A model generated the notes under the pieces. The model ran no database searches. It worked only from the letters and a program-made list of their open reading frames with translations, and was not told the origin of the DNA. This document shows positions 44,282-51,315 of a stretch of DNA of 64,000 nt, piece by piece (within the stretch, counting starts at the first letter, position 1; every line of letters begins with the position of its first letter). Source of the stretch: Melghirimyces thermohalophilus. GTDB taxonomy: Bacteria; Bacillota; Bacilli; Thermoactinomycetales; DSM-45169. The DNA lies in contig NZ_FMZA01000007.1 of assembly GCF_900102685.1 (NCBI RefSeq), positions 62,001 through 126,000 of the forward strand, in the 5' to 3' direction. The position numbers and the translations under genes are program-made.

Positions 44282-44887
44282 TTGGTGCGGTTTTTAGCGA
44301 TTTTGCTCATTATCACCGGGGGAATGATGGTTGCCTACAACGGGGTTCAGTGGTGGGATCAGCTCAAAATAGCTGCGACAGATCCACAATTGGCCGTGAG
44401 CATTGCAAACAACTGGGATGAACGGACACGGGAGCCCTCCCTGACCCGAGGGATTTCCTCCCCTCTTGATCCACAAAGAGGAGAAGAAATCGGCAAACTC
44501 TACGTGCCGCGAATCGGTGTGGTAGTTCCGATCATTTACGGAACCGGCGATGACGAGTTGGCCCAGGGAGTGGGACAATATATCGGATATGGAACGGTTC
44601 TCCCGGGGGAAACAGGACACACGGTACTGGCCGGACATCGGGAAACAGCCTTTCGCCGAGCGGGAGAGTTGAAAGACGGGGATAAATTTTATGTTAAAAC
44701 CAAGGACCGCGTATTTACTTATCAGATCCGAAAAACCTTTATTGTGGATGACGACAACCGATCCGTCATCGTGGGACATGATCAACCCGATGCTTCGTTA
44801 ATCACCTGTTATCCTTTCGACATGGTGGGCAGTGCTCCCCAGCGCTACATCATCCGTGCGGACCTCGTCGATATTAAAAACCGGTAG
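44282..44887 (+). CDS. Class D sortase, copy 2
   Basis: A 201-residue sortase of the same length and start (TTG, GGGGAGG upstream) as copy 1 at 3273-3878. The catalytic His is in VLAGHRETAF, Cys in SLITCYPFDMVGS and Arg in APQRYIIRADL. The core is nearly identical between copies, while the linker after the membrane helix differs. It follows ccdA by 15 nt and is the last gene of the operon, so its active-site Cys may be kept reduced by the TlpA/CcdA pair; this is inference. Confidence 0.93.
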   Translation: MVRFLAILLIITGGMMVAYNGVQWWDQLKIAATDPQLAVSIANNWDERTREPSLTRGISSPLDPQRGEEIGKLYVPRIGVVVPIIYGTGDDELAQGVGQYIGYGTVLPGETGHTVLAGHRETAFRRAGELKDGDKFYVKTKDRVFTYQIRKTFIVDDDNRSVIVGHDQPDASLITCYPFDMVGSAPQRYIIRADLVDIKNR

Positions 44888-45012
44888 TACCGGTGTGAAC
44901 AATTGTGTTGGAACGCGATCGGTTTTAAAGGGTGGAGAATGCCCGAACATGCTTGGAAATCCAGCAAATCGTAGCCAGGTCTGTCTCGAACCTGGAAGAA
45001 TAAGAGATCAGT

Positions 45013-45053
45013 AAACCACCCCCAGTAGAAACAGTTGCTCATGGGTGGTTTTT
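45013..45053 (+). terminator. Terminator of the two-component/thioredoxin/sortase operon
   Basis: AAACCACCC pairs with GGGTGGTTT across a 21-nt loop with a short T tail. Confidence 0.75.
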
Positions 45054-45099
45054 CCCTTTCGGTAGCCTCTACAACTGATGTTAAAGAGTTTGTTGCGGT

Positions 45100-45140
45100 A
45101 AAAAAGGCGGACCTAAAGCCCGAAAGGGTAGGTCCGCCAC
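45100..45140 (-). terminator. Terminator of the acidic secreted protein gene
   Basis: 10-bp outer stem GGCGGACCTA/TAGGTCCGCC plus inner pairing, with a T-rich tail on the minus strand. Confidence 0.85.
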
Positions 45141-45154
45141 ATGGATGGCCTTAC

Positions 45155-45507
45155 TTAAAACAAACCAAGAAAATCGTCATCGTTATCCTTGGAGTCACTT
45201 TCGTTCTCGTCGTTGAAGAGTACATCGAGTAAAATGTCGAGGCTCAATTCATCGCCTTCATCCTCAGAAGATACAGACGCTCCAAGATCTGCTTTACCGT
45301 TCGCTTCATCATCCTCTGAAGAAGCGCCCAACCCGCCACACCGACCCGCAATTGGGCATTTTCGTCTTCATCTTCCGACGCGATTGCGATACCTGTGTCA
45401 GTTTGCAAACTGTTTGCCGATACCGTGGACGGAGAAAAAGCCCCTCCGGCAAAAGTTAAAGTCATCGCCAACGCGCTAAATCTGAGTCCTTTCATCCAAC
45501 GATTCAT
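45155..45507 (-). pseudogene. Secreted acidic protein with a probable frameshift
   Basis: ATG 45505-45507, after GAAGGAG, encodes a clean Sec signal (MNRWMKGLRFSALAMTLTFA, cleavage likely after TVSANS-type sequence) and an acidic start (IAIASEDEDENAQL). About 45335 the open frame turns basic. The adjacent frame gives GGLGASSEDDEANGKADLG, SVSSEDEGDELSLDILLD and an Asp-rich tail DSKDNDDDFLGLF ending right before the terminator. The two parts share SEDE repeats, so one indel splits a single Asp/Glu-rich exported protein. A metal-binding role is possible. Confidence 0.7.
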
Positions 45508-45550
45508 ATGATCCACTCCTTCGGGTTAAACGACTCCCGGAAATCGTGTC

Positions 45551-45591
45551 TGTCCGATCGGACAACCCCTAAATACATGTAGGGGTATATG
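45551..45591 (-). promoter_or_regulatory. Candidate CstR operator (site A) with adjoining perfect palindrome
   Basis: On the minus strand TACCCCTACATGTATTTAGG (45568-45587) matches the operator in the rhodanese-operon promoter (site C). It is followed by the perfect 14-bp palindrome TGTCCGATCGGACA (45551-45564). It lies just upstream of the acidic secreted protein gene and about 100 bp from the divergent methyltransferase gene. Confidence 0.6.
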
Positions 45592-45685
45592 TGCATCGAT
45601 AACTTTTTTATGACCGAGGATGTAAATAACGATACATGATAAGGTATGTTATGGTAGATGAACCGATAGAATGGAGAGATCATCA

Positions 45686-46255
45686 ATGGCAGATCGAAGA
45701 TTTGACCCGGCCAAATCCGACCGGCTTGATTCGCCAGAGCGCAGACGTCAGTTGCCCCCTGAGATGGTGTTGAAGGAGTTGTCGATTCAATCATCGGACA
45801 AAGTCTTGGATTTGGGGGCGGGAACCGGTTATTTTACGCTGCCTGTTGCGCAGATGACGAAGGAAACCATTTATGCCCTGGATATCGAACCGAAGATGCT
45901 AGAATCTTTATCGGCACGAATCGAGGAACAACATCTGTCTAACGTTGAGGTTCTCAAAGGAGATATCCAGGAGATCCCCTTGCCATCCCAAGAAGTGGAT
46001 CGAATCATCGCGTCCATGGTCCTGCACGAAGTGGATCTTTCCAAAACGCTCAAGGAAATCCACCGTGTGTTAAAACCGCAGGGAACCTGTTTGTGTCTGG
46101 AATGGGAGCGAAAAGAGAGTGAAGAAGGGCCGCCGCTTCATCACCGGGTGAAATCGACCGACATGGAACAGGTGATGGAGGCGGAGGGGCTGATGCCGCT
46201 TCGGACCCGTTTACTCACGGAGAATCATTACATGATTTTGGCCAAAAAGAAATGA
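45686..46255 (+). CDS. Class I SAM-dependent methyltransferase
   Basis: A 189-residue methyltransferase with SAM motif I VLDLGAGTGYFTLPVAQ (about 39-55), an acidic residue in YALDIEPKML, motif II DRIIASMVLHEV and motif III LKPQGTCLCLEW. The substrate is unknown. ATG 45686 is preceded by TGGAGAG. Its position between a CstR-like operator and the persulfide genes makes a thiol or sulfide substrate conceivable, but this is a guess from neighbourhood. Confidence 0.88.
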   Translation: MADRRFDPAKSDRLDSPERRRQLPPEMVLKELSIQSSDKVLDLGAGTGYFTLPVAQMTKETIYALDIEPKMLESLSARIEEQHLSNVEVLKGDIQEIPLPSQEVDRIIASMVLHEVDLSKTLKEIHRVLKPQGTCLCLEWERKESEEGPPLHHRVKSTDMEQVMEAEGLMPLRTRLLTENHYMILAKKK

Positions 46256-46261
46256 TTCCGC

Positions 46262-46302
46262 ATAAAAACGTCGCCGTGTCTGGCCATCAGTACGGCGACG
46301 TT
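46262..46302. terminator. Terminator between the methyltransferase and DsrE-like genes
   Basis: 11-bp stem AACGTCGCCGT/ACGGCGACGTT with T5 on the minus side; it also closes the convergent methyltransferase gene. Confidence 0.85.
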
Positions 46303-46325
46303 AAGTCGTTGAAGGAATCCTTTAT

Positions 46326-46805
46326 TCAAATAAATAGATTGTGTTTTGAATCGTAAGCTTCGCCCAAATAAGCGGCGACACCGCCGTAGTCGATGCCATC
46401 GATCAGTTCGTCTTCACTGATTCCCAGCACATCCATCGACATGGTACAGGCGACGATGTTGACCTCCATCTCCTTGGCCATGTCTATCAGTTCGGGAAGG
46501 GTGGAGATGTTTTTCTCTTTCATCACCTTTTTCATCATGCGGCTTCCCAACCCGCCAAAATTCATCTTGGAGATGCCGAGGCGGTTGGGGCCCTGAGGCA
46601 TCATTTTGCCGAACATCTTTTCCATGAAACTCTTTTTATTGGGGGAGACGTAATTTTCCTTGCGCAGGATATTTAGTCCCCAAAAAGTGAAGAACATCGT
46701 CACCTTCCCGCCCATCGCGGCGGCGCCGTTGGCGATGATAAAACTGGCGATCGCCTTATCCAGATCGCCGCTGAATACAACGATTGATGTGTTGTTCTCT
46801 TCCAA
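46326..46805 (-). CDS. DsrE/DsrF-like (DsrE2) sulfur-carrier protein
   Basis: A 159-residue protein beginning SIVVFSGDLDKAIASFIIANG, continuing VTMFFTFWGLNILRK and ending with VNIVACTMSMDVLGISEDEL. This is the DsrE2/peroxiredoxin-family-like pattern with the candidate sulfur-carrying Cys in ACTMSMD. It should shuttle sulfane sulfur between rhodanese, TusA and acceptors. Start TTG 46803-46805 is fixed by GAGGGAGG 8 nt upstream. Its promoter overlaps CstR-like site B. It is divergent from the rhodanese operon. Confidence 0.87.
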   Translation of the reverse strand: MEENNTSIVVFSGDLDKAIASFIIANGAAAMGGKVTMFFTFWGLNILRKENYVSPNKKSFMEKMFGKMMPQGPNRLGISKMNFGGLGSRMMKKVMKEKNISTLPELIDMAKEMEVNIVACTMSMDVLGISEDELIDGIDYGGVAAYLGEAYDSKHNLFI

Positions 46806-46843
46806 AGCAGAAACCTCCCTCAATAAAAATGTTATAATACATA

Positions 46844-46865
46844 TACCCGTGTAAGTATATGGGTA
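46844..46865 (-). promoter_or_regulatory. Candidate CstR operator (site B) at the DsrE promoter
   Basis: TACCC...GGGTA arms (46844-46848 and 46861-46865) separated by 12 bp, overlapping AT-rich promoter elements of the minus-strand DsrE gene. This is the CsoR/CstR/RcnR-type operator pattern. Confidence 0.62.
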
Positions 46866-46937
46866 GCTTTCGATTTTGTCAAACATCTCACGATGGGCAA
46901 ACGTACTGAACAGAACTGTTGAATCAAAAATCATCCC

Positions 46938-46972
46938 TTGACAATAGATATACCCCTATATGTATAATAGGG
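46938..46972 (+). promoter_or_regulatory. Promoter of the persulfide operon with CstR operator (site C) in the spacer
   Basis: Consensus TTGACA (46938-46943) and TATAAT (46963-46968) are 19 bp apart. The spacer and -10 contain TACCCCTATATGTATAATAG (from 46951). Overlap with both RNA-polymerase elements is what a repressor site would need. A TGTCC-AAA-CGGAC repeat follows at 46974-46986. Confidence 0.75.
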
Positions 46973-47042
46973 CTGTCCAAACGGACGAACTGCAACACGA
47001 AAGTCATTTAGATTTTGCTTTCCCTTTGTTTGTTTCCCAAAT

Positions 47043-47060
47043 TACCCATACGGGTATATG
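47043..47060 (+). promoter_or_regulatory. Candidate CstR operator (site E) in the rhodanese leader
   Basis: Perfect palindrome TACCC-ATAC-GGGTA (47043-47056), 8 bp ahead of the ribosome site GGAGGT. It may give a second repression point downstream of site C. Confidence 0.58.
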
Positions 47061-47076
47061 TTATGGAGGTGTCGAC

Positions 47077-47385
47077 ACGGCTAAATACCAGAAAGTAACA
47101 TCCCAGGAATTATTTGATCGAATGGATCGTCGGGAAGACTTGATCCTAGTGGATGTGCGTGAAGATGGGGAGGTCCGCACCGGAAAGATCCCCGGAGCGA
47201 AACACATTCCGCTGAGAGAGCTTCCTATGCGTCTGTCGGAATTGGACCCCAATAGGGAGATTGTCTTTGTCTGTGCCGGCGGAAACCGCAGCAAGAAGGC
47301 ATGCCAATACGTCGCTGACCAAGGGTTTGATGCCGTTTGGAATCTGGAAGGCGGCATGAAGAAATGGATCGGACCTGTTGAATAA
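47077..47385 (+). CDS. Single-domain rhodanese with an ACG in place of the start codon
   Basis: A 102-residue rhodanese: AKYQKVTSQELFDRM, DLILVDVREDGEV, GAKHIPLRELP, active-site loop CAGGNRSKKA (Cys about residue 69) and a C-terminal GGMKKWIGPVE. GGAGGT (47065-47070) lies 6 nt before ACG 47077-47079, exactly where ATG is expected. No ATG, GTG or TTG with a ribosome site exists in frame downstream of the promoter. Either ACG is used inefficiently, or an ATG-to-ACG change has silenced the gene. It would hand sulfane sulfur to TusA or DsrE partners. Confidence 0.78.
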   Translation, partial: TAKYQKVTSQELFDRMDRREDLILVDVREDGEVRTGKIPGAKHIPLRELPMRLSELDPNREIVFVCAGGNRSKKACQYVADQGFDAVWNLEGGMKKWIGPVE

Positions 47386-47403
47386 GGGGAGGGGGATGAA
47401 GAA

Positions 47404-47976
47404 GTGAGTGACAAGGTGGATCAAAGGCTGGACTGTAAAGGAATCGCTTGTCCGATGCCGGTGGTGAAGACCAAAAAAGCGATGGATCAATTAAATCCAG
47501 GCGAGGTGCTGCAGGTGGAAGCGACGGACCGTGGCTCCCTTGCGGACCTCAAAGCTTGGTCAGAACGGTCCGGACACCAGTACCTGGGCAGCAAGGAAGA
47601 AGGGGACGTTCTCCATCACTTTATCCGCAAATCCTCCGAAGGGGAGGAGAAGGAAGAACAACGTTTCCCCCATGTGGTGGAACTGAAAGAGTTGGAAAAG
47701 CGCTATTCCGATCCCGATCTGACGGTGCTGGATGTACGGGAACCGATGGAGTATGCCTTCGGCCACATTCCTGGAGCGAAACTTATCCCCCTCGGGGAAT
47801 TGGATGAGCGCCTGTCGGAGTTGAATACCGACAAGGAAATCTGGGTGATCTGCCGGTCCGGTTCCCGGAGCGATTTGGCCAGTCAGAAACTGCACGAGAA
47901 GGGATTCCAGGTCAAAAATGTGGTGCCAGGAATGAAGGATTGGCAAGGTCCCACTGAAAAAGAGGAGGATGAATGA
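47404..47976 (+). CDS. TusA-rhodanese fusion sulfurtransferase (CstA-like)
   Basis: A 190-residue two-domain protein. Residues about 5-78 are a TusA/SirA domain with the sulfur-carrying Cys in CKGIACPMPVVKTKKAM. Residues about 88-185 are a rhodanese with VLDVREPMEYAFGHIPGAK and active loop CRSGSRSDLA. It resembles the CstA sulfurtransferase of staphylococcal cst operons, which combines similar modules. It moves persulfide sulfur between carriers in the cytoplasm. GTG start; it follows the rhodanese gene by 18 nt. Confidence 0.9.
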   Translation: MSDKVDQRLDCKGIACPMPVVKTKKAMDQLNPGEVLQVEATDRGSLADLKAWSERSGHQYLGSKEEGDVLHHFIRKSSEGEEKEEQRFPHVVELKELEKRYSDPDLTVLDVREPMEYAFGHIPGAKLIPLGELDERLSELNTDKEIWVICRSGSRSDLASQKLHEKGFQVKNVVPGMKDWQGPTEKEEDE

Positions 47977-47977
47977 G

Positions 47978-48373
47978 ATGGCGAAAAAAGTAGCGATCAT
48001 TGCCGCCAATGGCGATTTGGCCACCGCCTACAAAACAATGAACATTGCCACCGCGGGGGCAGCCAGCGATGCGGAAGTGGGGATTTTCTTCACTTTTGAA
48101 GGGTTGAATATCATTCACCGGGAGGGCCATCAACAGCTGTCGATGGGCCCCGGCAAAGAGCACATGGCAGAAGGATTTAAAAAAGCGGGCGTCCCCTCTA
48201 TCGGTGAACTGCTGGATATCGCTCGGGAGAGCGGAGTCAAGCTGATCGGCTGCCAGATGACCATGGATGCGATGGGTATCGATAAAAACCAGTTGATTGA
48301 TGGCGTCGAAGTGGGTGGCGCGGCCAGCTTTCTCGACTTTGCCTACGATGCGGATATCACGCTCAGTTTTTAA
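47978..48373 (+). CDS. DsrE-family sulfur-carrier protein
   Basis: A 131-residue protein: KKVAIIAANGDLATAYKTMN, VGIFFTFEGLNIIHREGH and the carrier-Cys region VKLIGCQMTMDAMGIDKNQL. It is homologous to the minus-strand DsrE-like protein at 46326-46805 but lacks its insertion. ATG 47978 overlaps the previous reading frame end and has AGGAGG 9 nt upstream. In CstA-type systems a DsrE module cooperates with TusA and rhodanese; here it is a separate chain. Confidence 0.88.
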   Translation: MAKKVAIIAANGDLATAYKTMNIATAGAASDAEVGIFFTFEGLNIIHREGHQQLSMGPGKEHMAEGFKKAGVPSIGELLDIARESGVKLIGCQMTMDAMGIDKNQLIDGVEVGGAASFLDFAYDADITLSF

Positions 48374-48395
48374 CGACGGAGAGGAGGAGAAATCG

Positions 48396-49550
48396 ATGTC
48401 TATTAAAACTATCACGGTAGAAAAACTGCAAGACAAAATCGCGGACGGGGAAAACCTGTTGATTCTAGACGTGCGCAACCCGGAGGATTTTCAGAACTGG
48501 AAAATCGAAGGGAAAAACGTCCAGAATCTGAACATTCCCTATTTCGATTTTCTGGATAATGAAAAAGCGGCGGAATCTCACTTGTCCAAGGAGACTGAAG
48601 TGGTTGTCGTTTGTGTCAAGGGCGGCTCCTCGGAAATGGTAGCGGAAATGTTGGCAGATCAGGGGTACGATGTTTTCTCCCTGGAAGGGGGCATGCAAGC
48701 CTGGGGCGATTTTTACACATTCCAGCCAGTGGTTGAGGACAGCGACATCAGCCTCTACCAGGGGATTCGTCCGGCTCGGGGCTGCCTCAGCTACGTGATC
48801 GCTTCCCGGGATGAGGCGATCATCGTGGACCCGCTGCGCCATATCGACCGTTATTTGCAATTTGTGAAGGAAAAAGGGCTGAAGGTGGTCTCGGTGCTGG
48901 ATACCCATGGACACGCCGACCACATCAGTGGAGGGCCTGCCCTGGCCAAAGAGTTGGATGTGCCCTACTACTTGCATCCCTACGACGGTATCCATCCCAT
49001 CGACATGCTGCCGGCGGGTATCTCCTACGAAATGGTACAGCCGAATCAAGAATTTAAGGTGGGTTCGACTCGGATCAAAGCTCTGCACATCCCCGGTCAC
49101 ACCCTCGGTAACATCACTTACCTGATCAATGACCGTTATCTGTTGAGCGGCGACTCAATCTTTCTGCAGTCGATCGCCCGTCCCGACTTGGGTGGTAAGG
49201 GGGAGACCTGGGCGCCAGTCCACTATGAATCCCTTAAGCGGCTGTTGGAGCTGCCGGACGAGACCGTGGTTCTGCCCGGTCACTTCAGCAGCCCACATGA
49301 AGCTGACGAGAACGGTCTGTATACGGGAACACTGGGTGAACTAAAGCAAAGCAATGACGGATTGCGCAAGGTTCAAGAAGGAAAAGAGGCTTTCGTTCAA
49401 TATATCCTGTCCAGCTTGCCCACGTTCCCGCCTCAATACGTGGATATCAAACGGGTGAACGCCGGCTTGCTTCAGGCGGACGAGGATAAAGCATCCGAAC
49501 TGGAACTGGGCCGCAATATCTGTGCCCTGTCCCAAGCTTATGACGACTGA
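48396..49550 (+). CDS. Rhodanese-persulfide dioxygenase fusion (CstB-like MBL protein)
   Basis: A 384-residue fusion. The N-terminal rhodanese (1-105) has ILDVRNPEDF and active loop CVKGGSSEM. The ETHE1-type metallo-beta-lactamase domain (about 115-345) has the iron ligands in LDTHGHADHISGG, LHIPGHTLGNITY, LLSGDSIFL and LPGHFSSPHE. Such persulfide dioxygenases oxidise low-molecular-weight persulfides to thiol and sulfite. CstB of staphylococci combines the same activities with a different domain order. ATG 48396 follows GAGGAGGAG. The sulfite made would be exported by the TauE-type protein downstream. Confidence 0.9.
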   Translation: MSIKTITVEKLQDKIADGENLLILDVRNPEDFQNWKIEGKNVQNLNIPYFDFLDNEKAAESHLSKETEVVVVCVKGGSSEMVAEMLADQGYDVFSLEGGMQAWGDFYTFQPVVEDSDISLYQGIRPARGCLSYVIASRDEAIIVDPLRHIDRYLQFVKEKGLKVVSVLDTHGHADHISGGPALAKELDVPYYLHPYDGIHPIDMLPAGISYEMVQPNQEFKVGSTRIKALHIPGHTLGNITYLINDRYLLSGDSIFLQSIARPDLGGKGETWAPVHYESLKRLLELPDETVVLPGHFSSPHEADENGLYTGTLGELKQSNDGLRKVQEGKEAFVQYILSSLPTFPPQYVDIKRVNAGLLQADEDKASELELGRNICALSQAYDD

Positions 49551-49599
49551 AATGCTGAAGGTTGGTTCTATATATCTAGAAGAAAAAAGGAGAGGAATC

Positions 49600-49827
49600 A
49601 TGAAAGCAGATCTAGTGATCGATGCGAAGGGATTGTCCTGCCCGATGCCGATTGTGCGGGCGAAAAAAGGAATCGATGGGCTGGAAAGCGGCCAGATCAT
49701 GAAATTGGAATCGACGGACAAAGGCTCCCTGAACGACTTTCGCAGTTGGGTGAAACAGACTGACCATGAACTGCTGGATGTTCAGGAAGAGGGTGGGGTC
49801 TACACCTTCTACGTGAAAAAAGGTTGA
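49600..49827 (+). CDS. TusA-family sulfur-carrier protein
   Basis: A 75-residue stand-alone TusA with Cys in DAKGLSCPMPIVRAKKGI (about residue 14) and the STDKGSLNDFRSWVKQTDHE segment, very like the TusA domain of the upstream fusion. It carries persulfide sulfur in the cytoplasm. AAAAAAGGAGAGG precedes the ATG at 49600. The upstream in-frame extension lacks a ribosome site. A hairpin terminator follows. Confidence 0.92.
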   Translation: MKADLVIDAKGLSCPMPIVRAKKGIDGLESGQIMKLESTDKGSLNDFRSWVKQTDHELLDVQEEGGVYTFYVKKG

Positions 49828-49835
49828 TTCTCCAC

Positions 49836-49867
49836 GGGGAAAGGGCCGATCCCTTTCCCCCTTTTTG
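49836..49867 (+). terminator. Hairpin terminator or attenuator inside the sulfur operon
   Basis: Perfect 10-bp stem GGGGAAAGGG/CCCTTTCCCC followed by C and T5, between tusA and the exporter gene. It likely lowers expression of the last two genes. Confidence 0.85.
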
Positions 49868-49888
49868 TAAGGGAGGGAGAGAAACTGC

Positions 49889-50677
49889 ATGTCTATCGAA
49901 TTGATTTTGGTGATGTTCTTGATCGGTTTTTTGGGTTCCTTTTTATCAGGCATGCTGGGGATCGGGGGATCGATCGTCAAGTATCCAATGCTTCTCTATC
50001 TACCCCCTCTATTCGGCGTGGCCACCTATACGGCACAAGAGGTGTCCGCTCTGGCCATGGTCCAGGTGTTCTTTGCCACCCTGGGAGGGGTTTGGGCTTA
50101 TCGAAAAAGCGATCTGATCGACAAACGATTGGTGCTGGATATGGGGATCAGCATCGTGATCGGGAGTCTCATCGGTGCTTACGGTTCCAAATTTATTCCT
50201 GGTGAGGCGGTCAATTTGGTCTACGGCATCATGGCGGTGATCGCTGCAGTTATGATGCTGAAACCCGGCCGTAAGGAGAACGAAGAAGGAGAAGCGACGG
50301 GAGAGCCTCTCACCTATCCCCGTGGGATCGGCGTGGGTTCCTCCTTTATCGTTGGGATTTTGTCCGGAATCGTCGGCGCAGGAGGCGCCTTTATCCTGAT
50401 CCCGATCATGATTTCCGTATTAAGAATCCCGCTTCGGGTCACCATCGCTTCATCTCTGGCTATCGTCCTGCTTTCTTCCATCGGTGGTATGACCGGGAAA
50501 ATCTTAGCGGGACAAGTCATTTGGGCTGAATCGACCATTCTGATCGTCAGCAGTCTCCTGGGTGCCTCCTTTGGCGCTAAAATGGGACAGACCGCCAAAC
50601 GTGGTTTCCTTCAAGGGACACTTGCTACACTTATTCTGCTGACGGCTGTGAAAGTCTGGTATGATATCCTGTTTTAA
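49889..50677 (+). CDS. TauE/SafE-family (TSUP) sulfite/organosulfonate exporter
   Basis: A 262-residue membrane protein with about eight helices and the TSUP hallmarks GSFLSGMLGIGGSIVKYPML (near the N-terminus) and the half-repeat VGILSGIVGAGGAFILIPIM (about 153-172). Family members export sulfite or related anions. In cst operons such a gene accompanies the persulfide dioxygenase, whose product is sulfite. GGGAGGGAG precedes the ATG. Confidence 0.9.
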   Translation: MSIELILVMFLIGFLGSFLSGMLGIGGSIVKYPMLLYLPPLFGVATYTAQEVSALAMVQVFFATLGGVWAYRKSDLIDKRLVLDMGISIVIGSLIGAYGSKFIPGEAVNLVYGIMAVIAAVMMLKPGRKENEEGEATGEPLTYPRGIGVGSSFIVGILSGIVGAGGAFILIPIMISVLRIPLRVTIASSLAIVLLSSIGGMTGKILAGQVIWAESTILIVSSLLGASFGAKMGQTAKRGFLQGTLATLILLTAVKVWYDILF

Positions 50678-50709
50678 TTCTGTTGATCATTCAGAAAGGA
50701 GGGATAGAG

Positions 50710-50973
50710 ATGACATATCGGAAAGAACAACTCAACCGGCTCCGACGGGTGGAAGGACAGATGCGAGGGGTGCTGCGGATGATCGAGGAGGAGAAGTCCT
50801 GCAGAGAGGTGGTGGCACAACTTTCGGCAATCCGAAACGCGATTGATCGATCAGCGGCCATCCTTGTCGCAGACAACCTGAAGGAATGCCTCCAGGAAGC
50901 ACAGAATCATCCCGATGATTCCGCCGATCATCTGGTGGATGAAGCGGTACAGCTGTTGGTAAAGAGTCGTTAA
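50710..50973 (+). CDS. cstR: CstR-type (CsoR family) persulfide-sensing repressor, copy 1
   Basis: An 87-residue all-helical CsoR-family protein: LNRLRRVEGQMRGVLRMIEE, Cys in EEKSCREVVAQL (about 31) and the second Cys in VADNLKECLQE (about 60). Copper-sensing CsoR has a His four residues before the second Cys; here it is Asn, as in CstR, which senses persulfides by forming Cys-Cys polysulfide bridges. ATG 50710 has GAAAGGAGGG upstream. It probably represses this locus via sites A-E. Confidence 0.88.
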   Translation: MTYRKEQLNRLRRVEGQMRGVLRMIEEEKSCREVVAQLSAIRNAIDRSAAILVADNLKECLQEAQNHPDDSADHLVDEAVQLLVKSR

Positions 50974-50980
50974 CATGCAA

Positions 50981-51008
50981 AACGGGCCCGCCCCAGGGCC
51001 CGTTCTTT
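50981..51008. terminator. Bidirectional terminator between the two cstR genes
   Basis: 9-bp stem AACGGGCCC/GGGCCCGTT with a T-rich flank, between convergent genes. Confidence 0.85.
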
Positions 51009-51013
51009 AAACA

Positions 51014-51280
51014 TTAGCGGCTTTTTACAAGCAGGTTTATGGCCTCCTGGACCAGTTTTTCAGTATCGCCTTCTGGGCCGTTTTTCAATTCTTCACGGAT
51101 GCATTGTTCCAAATTACGGCTGACGATATAGGCAGTGGCTCGATCGACGGCGGAACGGATCGCGGAAAGTTGTGATACGACGTCCTTGCAGTTCTTTTCC
51201 TCTTCCATCATCCGCAAAACGCCCCCGATCTGCCCTTCGATTCGACGCAGACGGCGTTTCATATCGTCGGGGTATTCCAT
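51014..51280 (-). CDS. CstR-type (CsoR family) repressor, copy 2
   Basis: An 88-residue paralogue of copy 1, convergent with it. It has Cys in EEKNCKDVVSQL and VSRNLEQCIRE, again with Asn at the CsoR copper-ligand His position. Differences cluster in the N-terminal helix (MEYPDDMKRRLRRIEGQIGG), which could change DNA or partner preference. Operator-like site D lies about 35 bp upstream of its start, so it may be autoregulated or repressed by copy 1. Confidence 0.87.
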   Translation of the reverse strand: MEYPDDMKRRLRRIEGQIGGVLRMMEEEKNCKDVVSQLSAIRSAVDRATAYIVSRNLEQCIREELKNGPEGDTEKLVQEAINLLVKSR

Positions 51281-51315
51281 GGTCTCATGACTCCCTGTCT
51301 GAAATGAAATAGTTG

